From a virus: DNA of 64,000 bases. The notes below the pieces were generated by a model that had not been told where the DNA came from, made no database searches, and saw only the letters and a list, made by a program, of their open reading frames with translations. The stretch is taken from positions 1 through 64,000 of IMG/VR virus record IMGVR_UViG_3300020190_000036; one strand, written 5' to 3'. A program made the translations under genes and the position numbers. Of the stretch, positions 36,364 to 45,218 are shown one piece after another. How positions within the stretch are numbered: the stretch's first letter is position 1; each line of letters starts with the position of its first letter.

Positions 36364-39300
36364 ATGGCGGGTACGTTTACGCACAAGACGAGAACACTTG
36401 TTTCTCCACGTTTTGTATCTCCACTTGCAGGAAGAAAAAACTTTATAGAGTCTGCTCAATCGTTCAGACTCTCGATTGGTGCCTCTTCAAAAACACTCAC
36501 TCTTGACCCGGACTATGCAGTCAAGGCTGCTATGGCTGGTGGTATGGCCCTGCCCGGCCAAACTGACGATAAGAAGCGGGAGAATAAGGGGGGGCCGCCG
36601 GGAATGAAGCATGAGGTCGACGGTTACAGGTTGATGCCTAACGAAACTGCTGGCCCGGGAAAAGTTCTTCGTTTATTTCCATCATTTGAATCAAGGAATT
36701 CAGCGAAGATGGAGCCCAACTTCGGCTTTCTGCCAAAATCTAAACCAGTTTCCGTGGAGGAAATGAAGCGAAAGCTTGCAGAATCTCCGCTTATTCGCAT
36801 GGAGAAGTATCAAATAAATCCAAGAAACGGAGAAAAAATAGAGGGTTCAGAGAAACTGATGGACCCACTGTACTTCAATAGGGAACTAGATAGAGACAGA
36901 AATCCAGACCTCGATGGCATCGAAGGTAAAAGTCTTGGTGACTCGATAGGCAAAATCGCTCGCGGGAATAGCCTCATTGGCAGAGTTGCGCAGGGTATAG
37001 GTGTGGTCTTTGACGAATTAGGTAAAATGAGATGTCCTCCGGGCACTCCAGCCGCTAACCAATTTACTGACGCAAACGGTTCTAACTGCTTCGGCGTGAG
37101 CCTCCCGAAGCTTGTTGGCAAACTTGTTGAACTAGCTAGGGAAGCCGCGCCAGAGGGTGAAGAAAGAAGAAGCGCAAAAAGTCTCCAAAAGAGAATTGCC
37201 AATTTTATATTTGACTTCGATAACAGCAGATTCGGCAGAGTTTCGTGGTATGACGAAAACGGCAAGCGAATGGGTTTCGGCGAGTACAGAAAGTACCGCG
37301 ACAAGGGCGGGGTTGCAGAGGGCGAGCGCTGGTTCGTCAATGCAATGGTTCGAGCCGAGGAGGAGTTTAGACGTCAAGGCGAAAGAGTAAGGGAGCTCCA
37401 GGAAAGGCTAGGAATAGATTCCTCTGATGCCAAAAGAGCAACAAACGCAGACCTCGTAGAGACAATCGACAAACTCCGAGAAAATGGGGTCATTAATACA
37501 AGACTAAAAAACAGAGATACTCCCGACATTGTCGAGGCAAGAATCAGGGCTCGACTGGAAGCTGACCCAACATACAAGTCCTTGTCAAGAGAGGATAAAG
37601 AGATTCTTGTTAAGGGTGACATAGCTAGGTATTACGAGACAGAAAGAGCCTCACTCGAGGCGTTCATAGACGAGGTAATCAAAAACCCGGAGCACATAAA
37701 GGACGTAATTGACTCCATCAGTTATGTCAATGGTAGAGATGAGGACGACGGAGCTTTCTCTATAGGAGGAATAGTTGGCGGAGAAAAGCTTTTAGGGAAC
37801 ATAGACCTAGATATAACCCACATGATGGGCAGACAAGAAAGCGAAATGCCCAATCTTAAAACGAATGAGCGCTTAAGAATATATGCAGAAGGTGGAAAAA
37901 CTGAAGCAGAGAGAGTTGCACATCTGCACGACTTTTTAGTTAACTCAAATGCTTTTGCCACCAATATGGCATGCATGGTTGAGGGGCCTTCTGGCATAGG
38001 TCGCCATACGATGAAGCACGAAATAGCGCACTCAATACAAGCCAAAGCACTTCACGAATACGTTAAGAACATGCTTGCTACTGGTGGAAGCATCAAGATT
38101 GGAAGAAGGGAAATAACCGACCCGTCAAAGCTCACGGCCGGAGATATACTCAAAATAATGCGGGGGGAGACAAGCGTTCCTCTCGACGCAATTAAGGGCC
38201 TCCAGACCAGGGGTGAAGCAGTCTCCTTCCTGGCTGGAAGATATATATGGGAAGCAAACCCAGAAGGCACGTCAAGCCGCTCGATGGAGATAGGCGCGGA
38301 GCTATGGGCTCTCAGAAGCCTTGGTCTTATTTTTGGAGATGACGTAGACGCCGCACTTGAGTACATGGACGACTTCGCCTATGGAAAAACTTTCTCAGAT
38401 AGGGCCGCATCTGACGCTGATGCCATTAGAGCGGTGGCTGATTCCTATTATGACGCCGGTAGCAGAATAGCTAGAGATAGGGCTGAAAGAGTAAAAGAGC
38501 GCTATATAGAGGCCAAGAATGACGAGATAAAGCGTCTAAAAGAGCGTGCAAAAACGATGTCAGAAGACGACATTATCGACATGCTTCTCACTCTGAACGA
38601 AGACCTCAATGTGATGGATGAGGCGCTTGAAGGGTCTGACGAGACTGCAGACTCACTGTGGCGCGAGGTAGCGGATAGAGACGCCGCAATAAGAATGATT
38701 CACGAACTGACAAAGGCTTGGGCCAAGAGGTTTACCGTCTTGCCATCACGTGAGGCAATGGAAAGGCTCGAAGAGCTTCTTGCCGACAAGATGGCAGATA
38801 GGGGAACTCTTCCTCCTGACAAGGTTAAAGAGCGCGCAGAGGCAGTTTTCATGGAGACCATCAGGACCGATGCCTCGTCTATGTCCATGGACGACCTGGT
38901 CAATGCATTCGTAGACGCTGAGCTTTCTAGGAAAGCGGAAGGCTTGTCTACCGAAGAGCGCGATGTCCTAAAGAAAATGGCAGGAATATATAGGGACGAG
39001 TACATAAAGAGAAGAACATCCGGAGTTGACTCAGTTGACAGAGAGGATGCTGTAAAAGAGCTAAAGGGAAAACTCAAGGAAAAATCAAAGCCAGAAACTA
39101 TCGGTGGAGATGAAAGTGGTGGTTTTTCCGGAACAGGGCCAAAGAAGAAAAAGCCAGCAAAGAAATTTGACTCCCATAATGGGAAAAATGGTGCGCGCAC
39201 TCATGCAATAAGCGAAAGAGAAAAACTTCTCGAGCAGGCAACTGCCGCCGAAAGGGATGCTCTCGTTGAGATGGGCGACGCTGAAAACGACACCGGGAAA

Positions 39301-42300
39301 CTCCTAGACCCAGAAACTGTCATGGGGGCAATTGCTGCCATAGCCAGAAGACGCAGAAGAGCGCAAAAGCTCGGAATTAAAGATGACCCAAAGAATAGAT
39401 ACATAGCAGACCTTGAGCAGCAGCTAGAAAATATATTGATTCCGTTCCTGGAGTTGATGGATAAATCATCACTTTCCGAGACCATAGAAATAGAGGCAAC
39501 AGAAGGAATACCTGATGAGATAATTCAGGAAATACTCAGGGGAGAATTAACTGAGCTAGAGCACAGCCTGTTGACTGGCCGAGTTCCTACGTCGTCTAAT
39601 CCAGTTGGCCCTGGAAAGGTAGTAATTCGCGTACCGGAGGGAAGCAAGGGCATTTATCCTGACTGGTCATTTGATAAGGAAAAGGACGACGGGATACAAA
39701 GGATAGTCCTTCCAAGTGGAGATGTCCGTGTTGCAGAAATAAGAGAAGACGGCACCATTGTTCTAGAGGTAGTTTCTCAGAAAGATACAGAAGCAGCCCT
39801 GGACGACCTAGTTAAGAGCGTAGCCCCTGGAGATGGAAGTCCTGATACTAAGGATTGGGCGCAACGCAAGGGCGCAGAAAAGAAGATAAAGAGAGTCGTT
39901 GATAAGCACATCAACAAGCGGCGTGAAGAAGGGCGGTACTCAGAACCAAGAGTTGCCGAGCCAGAAAAGACACGCATAGAAGACGACAACGATTCCGTAT
40001 TGGATATATTCGATTTTCCTGATGAGCCTTCAGATTCAGACCCATCTCCAGATAAACCAAAGCCGAAGCCCAGCAACCCATCTGGCGGCGGGGGTTCTGC
40101 TGGTGAAGAAAAGCCGTTTTCGTGGGAAGATTTTGGTAAACCAAAACCAAAACCGGAAACTCCAAAGCCAAAGAACAGGCCTTCATATGGCAGGGAAAGA
40201 AGAAATTCAACGGCAGCGATTAATAGAGTTGTCGAAGCCGGTAAGAGAGATAGATTTCCGGGCCCTGGCTCTGTTGCTAGAGATGAACTGCAAAGAATAC
40301 AGGAACAACTAGACGGCACAAGATACACAAATTACAGTTCTTCCGCAAGAAAAGTCACCTCGTTGATGAGGGAAAAGTTTGGTACGGACCAATTATCGGA
40401 CCTTACTGATGAACAGTTAAGCGAACTGATAGATGATGTCAAAAAAATTGCTGATGGTATCACTGGGGACAAGAGGTCGAGAAGCGGAGAAATATCACTA
40501 AACCAAAAGCAGTCAATGAGTAGACTTGCATCTTCGCTGCATGACTTTTTGGACATACGCAGCATGATAAAGAACAATAACTATTCGGACCCATACGAAG
40601 GTCCTTCTCGCGGTTATCTGATTGACTGGGACAACATCCCAGAGATTAAGCCATATATGGGTGGCGGGGACAGAATGTCATCCGGGAAAAAATGGGGCTC
40701 TGCTCCTTCCGGCGAAGTGTTAAACAGGGCGAAAAAGTCATCAAGAACTGACGAGCTAGATGAAATTTTTGGCATGCCTCAAAGCCGGACCGAAAGAATA
40801 GGAATGATGCATGAACAAAGAAACAGCGTCCTGGCTTCTTTGAGAGACATGCTAGACAGGGTTCCGGGAGCAGAAGAAGAGCTCGGCCTTAACTCCGGCG
40901 GAATAGACCCAGTAGTTCTCGATTTGATTAAAAATTCTTCCGATGAAGAAATTTCTGAAATTCTAAATACGGCTGCCAAGAGGTTCCATTCCCAGATTGA
41001 CTCAAGACCGAGAGTCAGGATGCGTACAGAAGAGCTTGACGCATTTGTTGATAATGGTAGATATGGAAGAGAATCAAGATTTAGTTCTGGAGGAAAATCA
41101 CGCCCAGATATAGCCGGAGTTGTGCTAAAGGGCGGACTAAAGAAGAGAGCAAAAGACGCAGCCATCAGCAAGGTCATAGAGAGATTCGACCTTAGCGAGG
41201 AAGAGCGCGATGTTGCTGAGATAATTCTTGATACAACCCTAAACCTGAGATATGGGCCACAAGCAGCTCTTACTGGTTTGGCCATAGAACTAGCAAGACG
41301 AGGTGGCAGAGAAGTAGCGGAAAGAACGCTAGACAAGCTTGTAGAGAACGGAAAAATCACTAGAGCTCAAGCTGATTCTGTTCTTTCAAAGATAGGCAGA
41401 ATTGCTCCAGATGGACTGCCGGATAGGGCTGTTGATGCTGCGGTCGACAGCCTAAAGAGGGCAACAGAGAAAGCCAAAGAGCTAGCCGAAAGTGACTCCG
41501 TTAGGGCTGCTGGAGAGAAAGCCAAAGAAGTTGCTGGTGCAGCTGGAGATAAAGCGCGGGATGCCGCCAGTGCGGCGCGCGACAAAACCAGAAGTGTTGT
41601 TGGCAGATTGAGCAGGAGGGCCAAGGGCGACCGCTCGGTGGCAGACATAGAGGCTCTTGATTCACCAGAAACCGCCTTCACAGTTGGCGACGTAATAGAT
41701 GACCCGTTTGGTTTACCCCCATCAGATAGTTCAAGATTCTCATCTGGGGCAACTAGGCGCAAGGTTAAAAATGGTTCTGTAAACAAAGAAACAGAAACTC
41801 TAACGACACCAGTTCTTAGCGATACAACTGATGATGTTTATGGCATTAGAACTCAGAAAAGATTTTCCTACCCGGTACACACAATAGACGGTCAAAAAGT
41901 TTCATTTGGTGGCCCCAAGGAGGGTATTGCTGATGATGTGGAAAGATTACCGATAAACCCATATGCCATAAGTGGTTTAGACAGAACGACAAAAGAAGGT
42001 CGCGATATGGCTAGAAAATGGATTACTGCAAGGGCATATCACAGAGAGTATGGGGATAAAAATACCGAACCAACATACGTAGACGCCCTCCTATATGCGG
42101 CATCGCGAGGAGACAGCGACGCAGCAAAAGAATTGGATGAACTATCAGAAGCTGGTGAAAAAATAATAGCGAGAATGAAAGGGGAACAAAAAGAATTCCA
42201 ACTTTCTCGCTTCTCAGACCAGGCGTCAAGCGCTAGAGCTTTTGGAGCAAAGAAAGAAGACCTATTTTTCGTACATGCCGTACCAGCAAAGTTTGAACCA

Positions 42301-42948
42301 GAAGAAGACGAAGCCGGAAATGTAATAATTCGTCCGCTCGGCGACCATGAGCTAAAGAAGGTGGACGGCACCCCTGGCGAGCACCACAGAGGAACTATTC
42401 ACTTTGCGGTAAATCATTATGTAGGTGGACACGAAGAAAGAACGGGTGGAGCTTCTACGGTAATCATCGTTCCAATGACGGAAATGATTGATTCAAATCC
42501 AGACTCTCTTGAAAACCTATATCCAATAGATTCGTGGATGGTCCCACCGCCTGGTTCCGGTCTTAAGGTTCCAAAAGGAAAATTTAAAATAGTTAAAACA
42601 AATGGAGACAATGGCGACCAGAAAATAGTTGACGATGCTCTCGTTGAGATGGGGATGAAGCACCCCATAGAGCCGGGAAGGCTAGAAACAAATACTCGTG
42701 GAGCCGCTAAAGCGCTTAATGACATCGCAGCTGAGCTTGGGGCAACCTCCGGGATACACAATGGTGCGAGTGTCTCTTCAATGTACGAGGGGGTTACGTT
42801 CGATAATGGCTACCCTCTTTATATTTCCCTAGAGGAAATTTCCCGGATAAGCCCGAACGGCTCCATAAGAATTGCTGATGGTGATAGATGGACGTCAGCA
42901 AAGCCGGCAGATATAACAGAGAACACAAGAGGGGGGATTGATTTCTGA
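36364..42948 (+). CDS. second giant virion-type protein with zincin motif and SSG motifs (2194 aa)
   Basis: I chose the ATG at 36364 (after AAAGAAAGCGGA) over an in-frame ATG at 36307 that lies inside the preceding gene. The N-terminal third has a motif RCPPGTP followed by FTD and Cys. A zinc-metallopeptidase motif HEIAH is at residues 552-556 in GRHTMKHEIAHSIQAKAL. Charged helices fill 700-1050, then Pro/Lys linkers. SSG motifs lie at 1437 (RMSSG-K), 1572 (RFSSG-G) and 1791 (RFSSG-A), giving a 1441-residue N-terminal piece and units of 135, 219 and 399 residues. The 219-residue unit has Ala/Lys repeats like LEA proteins (AKEVAGAAGDKARDAAS). The last unit (about 1796-2194) has FFVHAV and RGTIHFAVNHY and is not recognised. 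Confidence 0.75.
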   Translation: MAGTFTHKTRTLVSPRFVSPLAGRKNFIESAQSFRLSIGASSKTLTLDPDYAVKAAMAGGMALPGQTDDKKRENKGGPPGMKHEVDGYRLMPNETAGPGKVLRLFPSFESRNSAKMEPNFGFLPKSKPVSVEEMKRKLAESPLIRMEKYQINPRNGEKIEGSEKLMDPLYFNRELDRDRNPDLDGIEGKSLGDSIGKIARGNSLIGRVAQGIGVVFDELGKMRCPPGTPAANQFTDANGSNCFGVSLPKLVGKLVELAREAAPEGEERRSAKSLQKRIANFIFDFDNSRFGRVSWYDENGKRMGFGEYRKYRDKGGVAEGERWFVNAMVRAEEEFRRQGERVRELQERLGIDSSDAKRATNADLVETIDKLRENGVINTRLKNRDTPDIVEARIRARLEADPTYKSLSREDKEILVKGDIARYYETERASLEAFIDEVIKNPEHIKDVIDSISYVNGRDEDDGAFSIGGIVGGEKLLGNIDLDITHMMGRQESEMPNLKTNERLRIYAEGGKTEAERVAHLHDFLVNSNAFATNMACMVEGPSGIGRHTMKHEIAHSIQAKALHEYVKNMLATGGSIKIGRREITDPSKLTAGDILKIMRGETSVPLDAIKGLQTRGEAVSFLAGRYIWEANPEGTSSRSMEIGAELWALRSLGLIFGDDVDAALEYMDDFAYGKTFSDRAASDADAIRAVADSYYDAGSRIARDRAERVKERYIEAKNDEIKRLKERAKTMSEDDIIDMLLTLNEDLNVMDEALEGSDETADSLWREVADRDAAIRMIHELTKAWAKRFTVLPSREAMERLEELLADKMADRGTLPPDKVKERAEAVFMETIRTDASSMSMDDLVNAFVDAELSRKAEGLSTEERDVLKKMAGIYRDEYIKRRTSGVDSVDREDAVKELKGKLKEKSKPETIGGDESGGFSGTGPKKKKPAKKFDSHNGKNGARTHAISEREKLLEQATAAERDALVEMGDAENDTGKLLDPETVMGAIAAIARRRRRAQKLGIKDDPKNRYIADLEQQLENILIPFLELMDKSSLSETIEIEATEGIPDEIIQEILRGELTELEHSLLTGRVPTSSNPVGPGKVVIRVPEGSKGIYPDWSFDKEKDDGIQRIVLPSGDVRVAEIREDGTIVLEVVSQKDTEAALDDLVKSVAPGDGSPDTKDWAQRKGAEKKIKRVVDKHINKRREEGRYSEPRVAEPEKTRIEDDNDSVLDIFDFPDEPSDSDPSPDKPKPKPSNPSGGGGSAGEEKPFSWEDFGKPKPKPETPKPKNRPSYGRERRNSTAAINRVVEAGKRDRFPGPGSVARDELQRIQEQLDGTRYTNYSSSARKVTSLMREKFGTDQLSDLTDEQLSELIDDVKKIADGITGDKRSRSGEISLNQKQSMSRLASSLHDFLDIRSMIKNNNYSDPYEGPSRGYLIDWDNIPEIKPYMGGGDRMSSGKKWGSAPSGEVLNRAKKSSRTDELDEIFGMPQSRTERIGMMHEQRNSVLASLRDMLDRVPGAEEELGLNSGGIDPVVLDLIKNSSDEEISEILNTAAKRFHSQIDSRPRVRMRTEELDAFVDNGRYGRESRFSSGGKSRPDIAGVVLKGGLKKRAKDAAISKVIERFDLSEEERDVAEIILDTTLNLRYGPQAALTGLAIELARRGGREVAERTLDKLVENGKITRAQADSVLSKIGRIAPDGLPDRAVDAAVDSLKRATEKAKELAESDSVRAAGEKAKEVAGAAGDKARDAASAARDKTRSVVGRLSRRAKGDRSVADIEALDSPETAFTVGDVIDDPFGLPPSDSSRFSSGATRRKVKNGSVNKETETLTTPVLSDTTDDVYGIRTQKRFSYPVHTIDGQKVSFGGPKEGIADDVERLPINPYAISGLDRTTKEGRDMARKWITARAYHREYGDKNTEPTYVDALLYAASRGDSDAAKELDELSEAGEKIIARMKGEQKEFQLSRFSDQASSARAFGAKKEDLFFVHAVPAKFEPEEDEAGNVIIRPLGDHELKKVDGTPGEHHRGTIHFAVNHYVGGHEERTGGASTVIIVPMTEMIDSNPDSLENLYPIDSWMVPPPGSGLKVPKGKFKIVKTNGDNGDQKIVDDALVEMGMKHPIEPGRLETNTRGAAKALNDIAAELGATSGIHNGASVSSMYEGVTFDNGYPLYISLEEISRISPNGSIRIADGDRWTSAKPADITENTRGGIDF
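40672..41748 (+). repeat. three [R][FM]SSG motifs in the second giant protein
   Basis: RMSSG at 40672-40686, RFSSG at 41077-41091 and RFSSG at 41734-41748, followed by Lys, Gly and Ala respectively. They match the series in the protease-led protein in both sequence and flanking residues. They lie only in the C-terminal third. Confidence 0.75.
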
Positions 42949-43148
42949 TGGATAACAAAATACCATCAACCCCAGAAGACGTTCCATTTGGCGACTGGAA
43001 TCCATTCACAGTGTCTTCAGAGCCGTCGGGGGCTTCTTCACGGAGACTTGACAGAAGAACAGCATTCAAGAATCCCAAAAAAGAAATTCGCAAAAGGAAA
43101 GGAATGGTGGCCAAAAGGACATCGTTCACTGGTAACAAAGATGACTGA
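42948..43148 (+). CDS. hypothetical basic protein (66 aa)
   Basis: The start ATG overlaps the stop of the second giant gene (TGATG), which implies coupled translation. The protein is Pro- and Ser-rich at the start (PSTPEDVPFGDWNPF) and strongly basic at the end (KKEIRKRKGMVAKR). It has no recognisable domain. The next gene starts inside its last codons. It may be a small internal head protein. Confidence 0.6.
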   Translation: MDNKIPSTPEDVPFGDWNPFTVSSEPSGASSRRLDRRTAFKNPKKEIRKRKGMVAKRTSFTGNKDD

Positions 43149-44136
43149 GTACATAAGGAAGAGATACGAGTCAAGACTCGGCATACCGGATGGGGCCCCA
43201 GACGAACTAAGACCAGTTATCGGCTATGTGCGCAATAAGTCAAACGACAAAAAAGTTGAGTCGAACGCAAAAAGAGACACCAATCCGTGGAGTACTGCCC
43301 CAATAGAAGAGGGGGATATTTCACCAAATGGTGAAGTCACGCTTCAGGGCGAAATAGAAGTAATACTGAAGCCAGAAATTTCTGGAAGAACAGCCTACAT
43401 GCGCGGCGACAGCATGGAAACTGGCGGAAGACCAGTGGCGATGCGTTCGGAAGATTCTGAAGAAATACTCGACGCCCTAATACATGACGATGGCGCAGAC
43501 TCTAAGAAGAATATGGCTAGAACAATTATCGGACTGCTAAAGGCGTCTATCGACGATGACTTCTCTGGTCTAAATGCCCTCCCCGACAAAGAGGGAAGAA
43601 TGCCACCGGTAGGCAAAGATGACCCATCTAAAGACAGAGCGCATGAAACCTACGAAGCACAAATACTTGGCGGCTTCCTTAAAGAAGACGTTCAGGGAAT
43701 ACACTTCCCCTATACGAAAGTTTCTCAAATAGCGGAATCATTGGACATATCAGATTTCGCTAATGACAAGTTGTTCATGGACAGGGCAAAGCGTCTAGCC
43801 CCATCAATAGAGCCATCACTCATAGTTTCGGCCATAACCGAAAAGGGTCCAATAAACACCCCTTCTATGCAGAAGTTGCGTGAATATAGAACAGCCAGAA
43901 ACGTACGGAAAAAGTATGAAAAGTCTGGAATTGGCTATATCAAGTTTTCGCACCCGGAGGGTAGAAATATAGAGGACCCTAGAAACTACGACAAAATGGC
44001 TAGACCGTCAGACGACGTAGAGACAATCATCAAGTCCTTGATAGTCAAGGAGATTGACGACATGATTAAAAGCTCCATATCCAAGGGGTTTGGCTTTGAA
44101 GGCAAAGTAAAAAAACCAGAAGGGGCTAAGAAATGA
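43141..44136 (+). CDS. hypothetical virion-type protein (331 aa)
   Basis: I chose the ATG at 43141, which overlaps the previous stop by eight bases; the upstream in-frame ATG at 42988 falls inside the previous gene. I recognise no domain. The protein is hydrophilic and helical in the second half (KDDPSKDRAHETYEAQ, VETIIKSLIVKEIDDMIKSSI). Its stop overlaps the start of the next gene (ATGA). Its position between the second giant gene and the capsid gene suggests a head or internal virion protein. Confidence 0.65.
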   Translation: MTEYIRKRYESRLGIPDGAPDELRPVIGYVRNKSNDKKVESNAKRDTNPWSTAPIEEGDISPNGEVTLQGEIEVILKPEISGRTAYMRGDSMETGGRPVAMRSEDSEEILDALIHDDGADSKKNMARTIIGLLKASIDDDFSGLNALPDKEGRMPPVGKDDPSKDRAHETYEAQILGGFLKEDVQGIHFPYTKVSQIAESLDISDFANDKLFMDRAKRLAPSIEPSLIVSAITEKGPINTPSMQKLREYRTARNVRKKYEKSGIGYIKFSHPEGRNIEDPRNYDKMARPSDDVETIIKSLIVKEIDDMIKSSISKGFGFEGKVKKPEGAKK

Positions 44137-44579
44137 ACAAAGTTTTAGTCGCTTATGTCGGTGATTCAAAGCTCTACTACATAGTCGGCACTAGTCCAGG
44201 AGAAAAGGATGGCTCCCTCGTCGGCAGGGACGGCAAGAGTAAGGATGTAAACGTATTTTCTTACCTATCGAAGACATCGGGGATAACCAAAATCTCTTCC
44301 TCCCCTTTTCATAAGTTCTTCTGGGATGGTGATTCTGACCCAAGGAAACGCGCGATGTGGAAAGAGGTGTTTGTCCTCAAAATAGAAGACATACCAAAAG
44401 AGATGCTTGAAGGGGTAGTCGTATCAGACGGCAAGTCGCAAAAAAGAAAAGCCGTCATAGACAAAAAGGCCGCAGACTTTGCCAACGGGAATATCCGTGT
44501 TCTCGTTAATGACAGACTAATATCGTCTAAAATGATTAAATCAGAAGTTTTACGCTCGGAAAATATGAGGCGGGACTAA
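44133..44579 (+). CDS. hypothetical protein (148 aa)
   Basis: The ATG overlaps the preceding stop (ATGA). The N-terminal segment is beta-like (KVLVAYVGDSKLYYIVGTS). The rest is mixed and basic, ending SEVLRSENMRRD. No domain is recognised. It lies in a run of coupled genes before the capsid gene. Confidence 0.65.
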   Translation: MNKVLVAYVGDSKLYYIVGTSPGEKDGSLVGRDGKSKDVNVFSYLSKTSGITKISSSPFHKFFWDGDSDPRKRAMWKEVFVLKIEDIPKEMLEGVVVSDGKSQKRKAVIDKKAADFANGNIRVLVNDRLISSKMIKSEVLRSENMRRD

Positions 44580-45218
44580 ATGTCAATAGAATTTGAGAAA
44601 AAGGCACCCGGCGAAGGGGTGCTCCCAGATTTCATCCCGCAGGAGCTCATAACCGGCGACATTCTGAGGGGCTACGGTCCTCGCCGTGGGAATCTAGAGA
44701 GACTTCTCCGCTATTGGAGACCAATCATGAGAAAACCTGGCGGGTTCCGCAGGTGCAGGGTCATTCTCGCGAACCATCCTGAACTATATCCACTAGAAAG
44801 AATTTGCGCCTGGCTCCACCACGAAACAACTGGACTTTGGCCAAATGAGGGCTGTCACCACCCGGGGATGAAGAATTGTAAAGGCAAACTAAGGAAGAGG
44901 AACTGGGGTAATGCCCAGTTTAATGCCCGTCTAAGGAAGCTCAGGGGCGGCAAAAAGAAGGACGCATTCGGGGAGGAGATGTTCTTTTCCGACTTCTACG
45001 AATACAAGAGCGACGAAATGCAAAATTACGTTGTAACAGAGGCGGATTTTAAGCATGCCATTTCTGTTCTTCTTGACTTTGTGGAACTTGAACCGGTATT
45101 TGTGAAAGAACTACGCGATGTTTCTAACTGGGAAATTGAGGCAGAATTAGACAACGGCGAATTTAAAATTCTGCCATTCGATTACGAAATGATTGAAGAC
45201 TGCTGCGATGAAAAATGA
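44580..45218 (+). CDS. hypothetical protein (212 aa)
   Basis: The ATG directly follows the previous stop. The protein is rich in aromatic and basic residues, with a segment ICAWLHHETTGLWPNEGCHHPGM that holds Cys and His residues in a possible zinc site, then KNCKGKLRKRNWG. The C-terminal half is acidic. I do not recognise it. Confidence 0.65.
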   Translation: MSIEFEKKAPGEGVLPDFIPQELITGDILRGYGPRRGNLERLLRYWRPIMRKPGGFRRCRVILANHPELYPLERICAWLHHETTGLWPNEGCHHPGMKNCKGKLRKRNWGNAQFNARLRKLRGGKKKDAFGEEMFFSDFYEYKSDEMQNYVVTEADFKHAISVLLDFVELEPVFVKELRDVSNWEIEAELDNGEFKILPFDYEMIEDCCDEK

